Below are positions 38,664 through 51,026 of a stretch of 64,000 nucleotides of DNA, piece by piece. Below the pieces are notes generated by a model. The model saw only the letters and a program-made list of their open reading frames with translations, searched no databases and was not told the origin of the DNA. The DNA comes from Lingula anatina. Its lineage: Eukaryota; Brachiopoda; Lingulata; Lingulida; Lingulidae. The number at the start of each line of letters is the position of its first letter. Positions within the stretch are counted from its first letter, which is position 1. A program made the position numbers and the translations under genes. The stretch lies in contig NW_019774625.1 of NCBI RefSeq assembly GCF_001039355.2, positions 757,667 to 821,666 on the forward strand, in the 5' to 3' direction.

Positions 38664-41590
38664 TGTAATTTAATGCAGTATAAGTATGGTCGTCATTAAG
38701 GTCCACTGACCTTGATCACATCAAAACGACGCTTACTCGGGCTCTGGATTAACCTGTTTTAATTCTTGCTTTATATATGTTCGCGATGAATGAGCGACTC
38801 AAAAGTGAAAAACGCTGTTCAGATTATATGGCAATTGCGAGAAAAAATTACCCATGCAGAAAAGCATCTTAGAGGACATTAAATTTCGTCAGCTTGTGTT
38901 CTGGGACAGATCTTAAATTTTACAAGATAGTTTGATTGCCTTTCGCTCTTTCCTTTGAATATATATTATATTTGGTCTTATCTTGGATAGATCTTCGTTG
39001 TGTATAATAGTCTACAAAACCATTAGGACGGAATTCTTGCAACAAAACCAAGCAAATCAATAGATAAAAGCAAAAGAAAGAAAACGAATGTAATGTCTAA
39101 TAAGATAACAACATTTGATAACTTTTTGTGCAACTATGGGATTGATAAAGATAGTCGTAGTAATAATAATGGAGTCACTACCAATAGCAAATTAAGCGTA
39201 TTGAGTATGTTATGAGCTGTTTCTTTTTTTCTGTTGTAATTTAGCTGTCAGGATGGGTTTCATCTATTATCAATTCCACTAAGTTATCACCTGTTCTATT
39301 TCTATACTCTATCCTTTGTATCAAATACTTGATGTCATTGTAGTCCACAGTCTATCATCAGTCTCTTCAAGATATTGCGTCTCTCCATTTTCTCCTCGAC
39401 ATATGTTGAATCCTTAAAATCATGTTTCAGTGAGATATTTCTTTATCGACACTGCATTGTCGATCCTTGTCCTCTCCACTACCACACATTGTTCTTCACA
39501 CTCAATCATCAATTCCTTCAAGATATTGTGGCTGTCCTCTTTCTCCTCGGCATTATGTTGAATCCATACAGTCGTTTTTTCTTTCCAGGAATAACAATGC
39601 ATCGACTATTCTTGCCTCTCCAACCTTACTGCGATTTCTTCTTTAATAATTCTAAATTTTATCATTTAAATGATAAAGAATAAAACAACACTGGTTCCCG
39701 TTTTTTTCTTTAACCAGATTTTTTACACTGATAAAATGTTGTCTATAACTATTAACAAGTAAAAAAAAAGTAAATAAATAAAATAAATAATAATAATAAT
39801 AACCGACTTCCCTTGTACGTGAGGGCATGAGTGACGACTGAAGTCTTTCAATACATCATTTCTTTAGCGTTTTATTTTTAAACAACAAACATTAACAATT
39901 TTAAAAATCTGATAAGAACAGAGAAAAAACTTAAAACATCCAAACATTTAGTACTATGATACTAAAAATCTTTAGTAATTTCCACAGGAAATGTTCCATG
40001 TTATGAGTCAGATATACTGGTAATGGCGTGTAACAGTAATCTGGCCACCATGATATCAAACGTTTATAATACTTTGTGTTAACTGCATATATTTTAACAA
40101 ATCAAAAACATTAAAGCAACAGCGAAAAAAAAAGCTAAAAATGTAATTTTTTCCAAATCTCGTAGGTTTAAATTCAACATGTGAATTACTTATGCTGATG
40201 ACTTAGTCACACTTAGTGATAAAGGTAAATATGACAATAAACAAAACAAGTGCAATATTGCTAACAAGTCTCTCATCTTCACAGTCTGAGATGAAAATCT
40301 CCCCAGTAACATTTATTACAAGGGAGAAGTCATATACAGCACATCAATTTGGCACCACAAGTAACAGTTCTCAGATTTGTGTATGGTTAATTTCAAGGCA
40401 AGGAAATGACAATGTCCAGAAAATGTATCATTTCTAACAACAGCCTCTTAATAAACTGCAAAGAAATTACAATAAATTTTCTCATAACCCCACATGAACT
40501 AACATACCTGGTGGGTAAATGGACTTTCAGCAAATTACAGCCAACATTCCAAATTAAGAATCATCACAGCACAATTCTGTATGGTTCATAAATCACTTAA
40601 GTCTTTTCCAAAGTTATAATTTACTGTTAAATATGAAAGGGAGAATGGCAAAGAGTAAATTCATTTCTAATACTATTTCCATTGTTTAATTTGAATGCTG
40701 GTGTATGTCCATTATCAGTGGTATCTTTGCTCTCACTTGTAAAGCATCAATTGGTGAACATCCAAAAGACCTCAGTTTCAGAAGACTGGGCCATCTCCTG
40801 AGTATGTACCACCAGCCACCTAATACATTTCAATAGACAAGACTGTACTTATTAATGGTAACCATAAGAGGTTACCAGCAGCTTAGTTTCAAGGCACCAC
40901 AGCAGATCAGTAGGAGGGTGGCAAATTCTTTGCAGGCAGGACAAATAATGCAATTTCCACTTAAACACATGGTTAAGTCTCTTCTAAAATCCTTCAACAT
41001 CTTCAAAAGTACTAATACAAACCACTTTGTTACAACATTATGATCATGATATTCAATTATTTACTACACTTGGTGACTGGTTTTTTCATCAGACACCTCC
41101 ACACTATTCAGACATGTTCAGGTTGATGTGCATGCAAATGCACATAATGAACAGCTTATTATATTGATTACTCCCTATTAACACGTTAAATGGACTATAT
41201 TCTACATGGTGAAATGATGACTAGCAAAACATTATATGCCATTGTCTCTGTATACCTTTGAAGTTTCCAACATGTACATAAGATATTATCGGTCATTTGA
41301 CATTATGTCATAGACTTGATATGTTCTGCCTGAATAGCCCAAGTATCAAAGAAATCAATAACTTACAGGTACTATTACATAAATCTTACTTAACATGTCT
41401 GAACAAACATGCTTTTCTTAAATGACGTCTGTAAAATATCAATTTTCAACTAAAGATTGTTTAAAAAAATATGTACAAGTTTTCATTTTCAATGAGGAAA
41501 TCTTTGTAATATTAATATCAATATAGACAAATAGGTCCTATTTTGATCCATTTAAACTGACATAGGGCACTTAAATCCATAATGATACTG
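38660..41590. other. Region between convergent genes, no gene supported
   Basis: It separates the GPR158-like gene (plus) from the bHLH gene (minus). It holds a degenerate direct repeat (about 39355-39417 against 39502-39563, sharing TTCAAGATATTG and TTTTCTCCTCG-like blocks), an A/T-rich run near 39765-39805 and a possible reverse-transcriptase relic at 40182. Part may be 3'UTR of the minus-strand gene. Confidence 0.5.
40182..40290 (+). pseudogene. Possible LINE reverse-transcriptase relic (YADD motif)
   Basis: In one frame the sequence reads ITYADDLVTLSDK; YADD followed by LV.L is the catalytic-palm motif of non-LTR retrotransposon reverse transcriptases. A stop codon lies just upstream and another about 30 codons downstream, and no other RT motif was found, so it is at best a short broken fragment and may be chance. 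Confidence 0.25.
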
Positions 41591-41596
41591 TTTATT
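41591..41596 (-). terminator. Candidate poly(A) signal of the bHLH gene
   Basis: AATAAA on the minus strand about 130 bases past the stop codon at 41726. Further hexamers lie beyond, so the real end is uncertain. Confidence 0.35.
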
Positions 41597-41725
41597 TTTC
41601 AACCAATAAAGAAAATGCTAGTAGATAAAACCAATACCAGGTAAGCCAGATAAAATTGCCCATGTGCAGAGAGAGGAAAAAAATAAAATGTTGCTATGGC
41701 TACACAGTGGTATTTTTTCCACCTT

Positions 41726-43128
41726 CTAAGGATCCTGGCAGCCACTCTCTTGTTTTATTCCATGGTCTTCATTCTTAGGATCATTAGAATTCTCTCCTAA
41801 GTATTCCTTCACTTCTCCCCCAGAACAGCTGTCTTTGTTAAAACTAGCTGGCAACTTGTAGGCATTCAGTAAATACTGACTGTAATCCTTAGCCTTGTCC
41901 CTGTAATGAACATTTAAGATACAAAAATTGAAGAGCTAAAATTACATCCAAACTTTAATTAAGCCATTTTATACATTAAACTGAAGAAATTTACAATTCT
42001 TATGAAAGGGGTTCTAAAAACAAATAAAATAATAATAATAATTATAATAATAAATATGATTAATATTAGGTTTTGTATTATGCATTCTTCATACTGTTTC
42101 AAGAAAGAAACTGCATGTCCAGACAAAGAAGATTGATATAACTACAGATGACAGAGTCAAAGCTAAATGGCATCTCATTACTTGTAGGGTTTTTGCTCCT
42201 CTGCTGTCATACTTCTCCAGGCACTTCCCATCAACTTGCTGATATGAGAGGTATGGGTACCTGGGTGTTTACTGAAATATGGATAAGAACACTATTAGCA
42301 GAAAGTCAGATCAACATAAAATTCAATACAACTGCAATGATGCATTATTACCTGATACTTGATACAAATTGGCACTACTGTAGATTAATAGTTTTAGGCA
42401 GGCAGGCAGGATACAGGTAGCTGTGGTTTAATTATTTCATCCTCTCATGAACTTTGTAAAGACATGTTTTCAACATGTAATCAAGGTAATTTTTCTACTT
42501 ATTGCTTTCAATAACTAATGGATTTGACGTGTACTTTTCTCATGAACTTTATTTTGGCATAGACAGCAATTAGGTGAAAACATATTAGAAAGATCGAGAA
42601 AGAGAGAGAATGGTGTTCATGTGACACCTAGTGGTATTGCATTAGATGAGATTATTCAGTACAAATCTTGTTTAGTATAGTATATATTCAATTCTTACTC
42701 AATGAAATTCTTCCTATTAATCCTGCTGAACATCATGAATCCATTCATCCAAGACGTCTTCCTCAGGTCAATTCTCACAGGCTCCTGGACTGCAGATTGC
42801 CTTGAATTCATACACACAATTAATCAATCCATACAAGTTGATTATGAAAAACCAAAATGGGATTTCCAGTTAATAATTTTTTTCAATATATTACTACTTA
42901 CTTATAAAATGCTAGAGTTTTAAACTAAAAAAATCACAATCTTAGAAACATCCTTATTCAAGAATAAACTTAAAAGCATCCAATGGAGGATATAAAATGC
43001 ATTTTAAGTGCATGGATCACTTCTTGTTGAACTTATGTGAGGGCAATTAAAACACTTTAAAACATAAAATGACAGATTAATGGCCTTAATTAATAAATAA
43101 TCAAATTCACCATCCCCTGATTGGAAGT

Positions 43129-43176
<48 letters not shown>

Positions 43177-43393
43177 CTAAAATGCAACTGCAAAGTTTTA
43201 AATGATTTTGAAGAAAGCTAAGCCTTATTGATTCTACATACAGTTACAGTAGTTTTAAACCAATGTATAATGGCTGTAACTAGGCAGACCACTGCTGGGC
43301 TGGCAACTAGCTGATCATGACATCAAACATAAAATGACAGATTAATGGCCTTAATTAATAAATAATCAAATTCACCATCCCCTGATTGGAAGT

Positions 43394-43441
<48 letters not shown>

Positions 43442-46400
43442 CTAAAATGCAACTGCAAAGTTTTAAATGATTTTGAAGAAAGCTAAGCCTTATTGATTCT
43501 ACATACAGTTACAGTAGTTTTAAACCAATGTATAATGGCTGTAACTAGGCAGACCACTGCTGGGCTGGCAACTAGCTGATCATGACATCAAACAAAATAC
43601 ATGTACATCGCACTCCATTCTATTTTGCCTCATTTATCACAGTCCATACAAACACCAGCCTGTTATGCCAGTACGTTCTCAGAGGTATATAGAAGCCATC
43701 TTAAATATCCACAGATATTAAGGTCTGCTTATTATACTTCATTCTCCATTGCTAACTAAGACTTATCCAAGTGCATCACTCTCAATCTATTCTGAGACAA
43801 CAAAAACCCAAATCATTCCAAAACAAATACTTAAAAATATGTGATCATTTCCTTACCTGTCTGAGGCACTTTCTTCTACTTCAATATCTTTTTCAGCAGA
43901 TTCTGAACCTGCACAAATATTGATATACTACATTAAATCCAATTACACATAATGGAAAGTATAGTCCCCATTGTTAGTGTGAACAGTTTCATAGGCTGTT
44001 GATCCAGTAGTTTTCTGCATAGCATCATTTAAGGTTAAAGAGACCTGTTGGCAGCATATATCAAAATGAGTGGAAACTGAATTAATTTGATATTGTCGTA
44101 AGATTACAAATCTATCCTACATAGTAATCAATCCAAGTCCCTTACATATATTAATGCTGAACAAGGAAAAAAAAGGAAGCAATCATTAACAGTAATTAAC
44201 CTGTAAATGTGTGCAAGTCAAAAATGACCTGCATATTACTACTGCTAGGCATATTCTTGATACTAAATGTTAAAAGCCAATTAACCTACATACTTAAAGG
44301 GATAATAACTCTTCGTTTCGGCCAAAAAATGAATTTTCCTGGAGTAAACAACAATTTTCCCATACTTACCAATGGACAATGACTCCATTTTTACATTCAA
44401 AGTTAGTCCCTGGTTTTTTCCTAAAAAGTTTGTTTTTTTGTTAAAATCTCTTAAGAGATTTTAACAGAGTATAGCCATCAATGGAGGTCACGTGGTCTAA
44501 AGACAAGCTCAGATATCAGAATAATAGCTATAACTCCCGTTTTTTGTGGTAAAACAGAATATATTATATTTTTATGAGTTATTCACAATGTTTTTATTGT
44601 AAAATATAGATCTCATACAAAGAGTTATTATCCCTTTAAATGTAAAAAATACTGGTAAAGTTAAAAGGAGATTAACTACAACTTACAAACATATTTTAAC
44701 TAATCATCAGTATGTTAGTATAATTTAACAAGCAAAGGTGTAAGAAGTTTGTTTCATACCAGATGTCTTCCTTTCTGTCTCGTCTTCTTTTTCAGAGCTG
44801 AACTGATGTGATTTTAACACAGAGTTACTGAAATCTTCATTACATGTTTCACCTACAATCAAAATTGCAGCCCACAGTGTCAAAACCTGGTAAACCATTA
44901 GCATTTTTAACTTCATTCAGATGTGGATTTCAATCAAAAGTGAGAAATAAAAGAGAAAAAGAGATAACTTTATTAAATACTTCTATATAAAAAAAATTAC
45001 AGAGGAGAAAAAAATCTGCTCAATCCCCACCATCACAACAAACACAATGGTTACAGTTGACCACCACCCAGCTTAGTGCCTTCAGCACTCTCCCAGTCAT
45101 TCATTTCTTCCTTTTTACCTTTCTCCATATTTTGCTGTAATCTATACATTCGGGTCTTGTACTTTCCCATGACTTTCCTCATAGTGAGGGGTCTAATGAC
45201 AGGAGAACGCTTGGCCATGTGCAGGCAAGTCTTTTTCAGGGGGCAAGCCTTCTTTGGAGGGGTTTTCAATCCAAAAAGGAAGCTGTTTTTCAAACAGCTG
45301 TGGGCAATCTGCTTTTTCTGGGCAACTAAACGGTTTACCTTCTTTTGCACACTTGCAGGTTTCCTAGAGAAATAATTAAAATCTAGCATCAAATCCCTTT
45401 TTTTTTTAAATTCAACGCACACTGATAGTAAAATTGATTTAAAGATACAAAATTTATCTTAAATTAACATTACCAACAACATCAGCAAACATTTACTGAT
45501 CAAGCACACTATTAAGATTCACTCTCATAGGGAAAAAAAGAATACCAACTTTTGAAACAAAGACTGTTCAGGTGTAGAAGGTGTTACAATAACCCCTGAA
45601 TTCTTTGTAGGTGTGAGTTGATGACCTCTCTGAACAGGTGTCTTGGCAGAAGACTTGCCATGGCACTCTGCTTCTCTTTTGGTCTTTGGTGTTCTGATTG
45701 GAGACTGTATTCTCTCGGGGGAGGTCAAGGGGGATTTGGAACACAGCTTGGGAGTACTGAGCAAGTCAAAGAAGGAAGAATCTTGGTCTTTCAGCTCAGA
45801 TTCTTCATACATGGATGATGTCTGTGTCAAATCACTGGTGCTGGCATTCTACAAAGATTGGAGAAATTTATTTCAAAACAGTTTTATAAAATACATATTA
45901 AAAATAAAATTGCTATGAATAAACTTTCTTTAATTGACATAAAATGTAAAACTACTTGGTATTTAAGTCTTAGCATGCAGAATGCCTTCTCATCAGCACT
46001 ATAAGCACCAAGCTAGTTTTACATTTAAAAAAATTATTGAATCAAATGTTTGTATAATTCACAAGACAAAATGGCAGAAAATTCATTAAAAAACTAACAA
46101 CCCCATAAACTGAATAAAACAATTTACATATTAAAAGATACAAAAACTTAAAATAAATAAAAAGTAAATGAATAAACTAGCCAATGTGCAGTAATCATAC
46201 CTTCCATTTAATGCATATTTGTAAAAGTAAGGATTTCCCTCTATATTTATATTGCACTTTTCAAAAATTTGCTCTTAGTGGAAGATGGACCATGCACTGT
46301 TGCTTGGAAGATTTACGTAGGTAGCGATATTACCCTTGTTATTGCCTTGGGCTGTAACAGACATGCTTGTTGCAGAGCAATGGATCTTGCCTCAAGTTCT

Positions 46401-49400
46401 GTTATTATTTTGCAAGTTGAAAGCAAAACAATTTGAAACAAAATGAAAAAAAAAACATGTCAATATAATAATAATAAATAAACAAATAAAAGTATAAAAT
46501 AACAAGCAAACAGGTTAATAAAATAGCAAGCCAATTATTTAAAATCTAAAATGCATTTTGTAGAAAAATGTTAAAGGAAGCATTTGTAAAAAATTCATTT
46601 TAAAGTGCAAAATTCTTCAGAAAACAAAAACTATATAAAGTTATCCAAATCAGAACACAAACCCCTATATTAGCCATAGGTGAGGCTATTCTTTGGCACA
46701 TGCATCATGAATTACAAGAAAAACTTACAGGGCTGTTTTCTTCAGAGTTGTGCGATTTGCCTGCAGTCTTGCTGTAGTTGTGGAACAGGGCAATGCCAGA
46801 ATAGTAGGGAATGCTATCATCAGAGTCATCAGAAACATCCTTTAAAATAATAATAATCTGAAGTAAACTTACACCAACACAAAAATGAGACTTCTGTCAA
46901 AGTGATTAATTTTATATAAATTATAGGCAAGTTTGACTGAAATATCCTATTTATCTATTTATTTAAAAACCTTGATATTTGCAAAATATAAGGTTAGGCA
47001 TTTTTATTGGCCTATACTTTATGGGTTTTAGTCAATTTTTTCTCAAAGAATTTTTTATATTCCTTCAGTGCCCTTTACACTATTCACAACACTGTCACAA
47101 CTCTTGACCAAGTATGCAAATGATTAGTTCTCCCTTACCATTGCTTTGCATTGTAATGAATTGGAAATATTTATGTTTTAATGCTAACATGTGTAATTCT
47201 GACTGGCCACAAGTTTAGTGTAGCTCAGATGATGTTTGCTTACTTGCACTGCTGGTAACATAATGTCCTCTGCTACAAGTTCTGCCCTGTTGGTCATTTG
47301 TTGTTTGATCAACTTGTCCACCTTTTCTTCCTGGCCAGGGTCACATGATAAGCTGAACTTGGACACTAAATGAAATGCACTGTCACTATGTACTTCAATG
47401 AAAACAAACATGGTAACATTTTTTAGCAATATCTATACTTGTGCAATAATTAGAAATGCTAATGCCTGTGGAAAATATCTGAAGCTGTAGTAAACTTAAA
47501 CAGATGCTGGCACATTGGTATGCAAATTGATAGTTCTTTTGTAAACCTGACTTAGAAAGTGTCTTGGGTTACACTGGCAATTCCTCACAGCATTTCTGGT
47601 TCCAGGACTGAATGCACCAATGTCTCCAGCAACTTTTGAAGGCATCTACCTTTTTTTTAACATCAAAAGATTTATTCTTAGCTTTTCATGATAAAGAAAT
47701 GGAAAACACTGAACTAATAAAAAAGTGGATGAACATAAAGGAATATATATACTTCCAGGTAACTTTCTCAGTAAAAGTGGCACAAAACTATCACCACACC
47801 TTGTTGTTCCCTGTAGATGTCCTCATAGCCAGATTCCTGCCAGTCTGGCACAAGCTGAAGTGGGGCAGTGATGGAGAGGTGGGGGACAGTCTGTGGACAC
47901 TCTTCCTCTCCATGTGTGGTGGAATCTATGGTTGGAGAGGAGACCTTACTGTGCCGATCTCTGTCAGACTGCAACTGAGAGGAAAACTGCAATCACCATG
48001 AAAAATTCCAACAAGAATGTAAAGGTTGAGTGTTGGTTGGCATGTATACGTTGGGCTTGAATTCATCATAGATCATGAAACATTTTAGGACACCTTGAAA
48101 ATAATTTGTGAATTCATCAATATATTTCAGATAAACGCATTTAGTTTTCTCTTAATCTGTGTGTGAACACTTGTTATACAGGTCAATAAAAAACTTACAG
48201 TGACTAGTTGTGAGGCATCAGACTCTTGAAAATCTTCCTGGGAGTTGGTTGCACTGACAGAGTATTCCTCTTTCATTGGGATATACATAGGAGAGTGATC
48301 TGAAAGTCATATCAAGCACATATTTGTGTGAAATTGCATGTTATATTTCAACTTAAAATCAAAATTGTATGCATTTTACCATTTCATCTCTATAAAACAC
48401 AATTCTCCCGAAAAAAAAAAAAAATTTAATTAAATAACCACAAAATAGTGGTCAAATTGTTTAGTTTTGGCCCTCATTACATCAATGACAATAAAAATTT
48501 AATATGTAGATGTTACTTTTTACTTTTAGAAATAACATGAAATATTGAGAACCGAGACTGTTTACTTCACAGCTTCAGCAAATATAATGTGATAGGAGAT
48601 TTGCAACAAAATGACCAATCTGGTTAGGACATACACAAAGTACCTTAAATGTCCGAAATCTACACAAATTCATGCATTATGCATGCATTTTCACTGGCAC
48701 CGCCACAAGTTCTCTGGTGTAAATCTATTGTAAATAATATGATGAACCAACAGATCTACTCCTTTTGAGAACTATAATATTGCCATACCAATGTGTCCCA
48801 GCAAATGCTTACTCTGATCTATATTATCAAGGTGTGGAGTGAGGAACAGGCTGTCAAAATCTAGTGCAATATCTAGATCAACACACAATGACCGAATGTG
48901 GGTCTCCAGGTAACAGATATAATTAACCACTCTCTTCATCCGGGAAACCTATAATGAGATCAAAGATATTTCAAAGATATAGATTTTTTCCTATCATTTC
49001 TTAATCATGAATATGATTATAAAGTCGTTGACAAGTCATATAAAAACAATGGCCGTACCTTTTCAAACGTATATTTTAATATATAGGAAACAACATTTAG
49101 TAATTCTGCATAAACAAAATTTCACATGCTCAGTCTTACCTTAGTTTCTCTATCTAGAGATTCTGTCAGTTGTGGAGTCATAGCTGCTAGCTGCTGTATA
49201 GCTGAATTCAATCCGTGGTGGCGATTTCTGGAAAAAAGTTCAAGAAACAAAATGCAATTTGAAATAAATAGCTAGCAATTTTCTAAAAAGTATGAAAGTT
49301 AGCTGCACTGCAATAACCTGTCTGAATTAGCATAATCCTACAGAAGATTTACCTAACCTTCAAGATGTTCTAAAAAATATAATTAATTATAGCAACGAGA

Positions 49401-50316
49401 ATGTATGAACAAGGAATAAAAAAGGCAACTTTTTTCAAGATAGTATAAATTCATGGCTAGTGCCAAATGCAAAGCCAATTTCAATATGCCTTTCATTATC
49501 CCTGTGTAGTTTCTGTAGCCTGCTTAATGTCCTGGGCGTCTTCTTGTTGGAATTTCTATGCTTCCTGAAGAACATGGACTTGGTGAGATCTGGGGAGAGA
49601 AAGCTTGAGTGAGGGAACCCATGTTTCTTCCTGCTGACCTTGGGAGTTGCACCTTGTGTTTCCTTGCTTGTCTAAATTGAACAGTAAGTAAAATTTCATC
49701 CACATCAACATATAATAAATATCAAAGCATAATTTAGGATATACAAAACTCGATTAGTCATGCATGAGTGTACAGCAGCTGAGCTTGCAAATAAAACTCA
49801 TATAAAATTCCGTACTAATATTAATTATGTCAAGTCTCTTGATTACTATCATTTTTGTTATTTTCTGCTATCTTACAGTTTTTTGTTTTTTTTTAGGATT
49901 GTCTTGGAAGCTCAATGGAATTTATAAACAACTTTCAGCACATCAATGAGCAAAATTAATGGGGTACACCAATAAATGTTAGAAATACACACATTTGTGT
50001 TTGTAAACTGTGTGGCTGTCCCTCCGAAAAATGGCACTGGTTGGCCACAGAGGGGCTCCCCATTCTCTCCTGTGGGAACCTGCTTGGTGGGACTGACATT
50101 TAGAAAGAAAGGGTCAGAAGGATTCTCCCGCTTTAGCACTCTTGTGTTGGAGACTGCCTTGAAGACTGCATCTCCGTGCCTGTCCCAAGGCACTGTAGAT
50201 AACAAACTACTGGGTTTGGTTGAGTGCTGGTTTTCTTTGTCATCTGATGTGCTTGAAGCCTCAATTAAGTCTCCCAGGAGTGTGCTGTCTGGAGACACTG
50301 TGGCCATCATTCATTC
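41726..50316 (-). CDS. bHLH-domain protein with Ser/Thr-Pro-rich region, complete, 14 coding exons
   Basis: Predicted 719-residue nuclear protein. Exons, 5' to 3' on the minus strand: 50316-49993 (ATG at 50310), 49671-49490, 49227-49140, 48948-48813, 48299-48199, 47986-47800, 47365-47244, 46839-46729, 45848-45550, 45363-45068, 44852-44760, 43908-43857, 41900-41726, plus a 5'UTR exon from 50758; the coding exons close in one frame to TAG. Residues 162-171 read HRDNERNRHH, with the E-box-contacting H5, E9 and R12 positions of a bHLH basic region. Helix 1 is LNSAIQQLAAMTP, and helix 2 follows KVSRMKRVVNYICYLE. The intron splitting the basic region seems to use a GC donor (GAAAG|gcatat). Residues 416-515 hold many SP/TP sites, some next to basic residues (RTPKTKR, LTPTK), suggesting CDK phosphorylation. 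A Lys-rich segment follows (exon 45363-45068). The bHLH subfamily is not recognised; DNA binding is inferred from the motif. Confidence 0.78.
43060..43593. repeat. Tandem duplication of a 265-bp unit containing a GA microsatellite
   Basis: Unit 1 starts at 43060 and unit 2 at 43325. The two are essentially identical, including a (GA)n run (43131-43173 and 43393-43438). They lie in the last intron of the bHLH gene. Lack of divergence means either a very recent duplication or an assembly repeat. Confidence 0.9.
44294..44639. mobile_element. TTAA-flanked MITE, well-preserved copy
   Basis: A 338-bp element (44298-44635) with TTAA on both sides. Inverted ends are AGGGATAATAACTCTTCG and, reversed, AGGGATAATAACTCTTTG. 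An internal TCTTAAGAGATTTTAAC palindromic segment sits at the centre. It is non-coding, lies in an intron of the bHLH gene, and is nearly identical to the copy at 59292. Confidence 0.88.
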
Positions 50317-50756
50317 CTAATTAAAACAAGTTTTATGCATGTAAACTATGTAAAGAACCATTCCCAGGGAGAGAGTAGAATATTTTGAAACATTTAGATT
50401 AATGCATAAATGGGCTCATTCAGATGCATGCTTGCCAGCTTCAACTGTGGAAAATTTACACAAAGATAGCACTAGAGGTAGAATAAAGCTTCGCGTTTTA
50501 TAAAATAACAATGCCAAACGCTAATTGCAAGTCGAAAATCTGAAGAACAATATATTTCTGATGCAATTTTCTTTGGGTTACGAATTTCTGGAATAATAAG
50601 GGATGCAGAGCAAATGTTAATGGGATGTATATTAAATCATACACAAATGAGACTGTCGTAATAGCTACGATTCAGGACATAATTAGAATACATTTATTTC
50701 TTACTGCAACCATTACTGTACACATATTTTGACATTCCCGTCTACTGAAAACCTTA

Positions 50757-51026
50757 CCTAGTCGGCATTTGCGCTTCCCGCACTTCAACTGTGGATGACG
50801 TCATGAACTCTCGCTCATTCTCGTCTAATGATTTAATAGACATTTCATGAAAGCTTCTCCCTCATTATAATATGAAAGTTCTAAATAAATATCATACATT
50901 ACTCAATATTTAGTTTAAAAGCAGCATCAGCTGTTCACATTTTTTCAACAAAGACGAACAAGACAAAATTGTGTGATACGTCATCACTTTTTGTGTAACC
51001 GGTGTCTGCACCAAAACAAGACCACG
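50757..51026. promoter_or_regulatory. Divergent promoter between the bHLH gene and EML, with CRE-like sites
   Basis: About 270 bp separate a minus-strand 5'UTR donor (GTAAGG, 50752-50757 reversed) from the EML start codon at 51027. A perfect CRE palindrome TGACGTCA lies at 50796-50803, and a TACGTCA half-site variant at 50978-50984. No TATA box is obvious for either gene. The first of these sites may lie inside the minus-strand 5'UTR exon. Transcription starts are not known. Confidence 0.5.

Noticed and set aside
45051-45067. Reading the bHLH gene exon on to a stop at 45051 as the gene end
   Set aside because: A donor at 45067 (CTGG|gtggtg) joins in phase to 44852, 43908 and 41900, giving four further consistent exons. 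The read-through end may still exist as an isoform.
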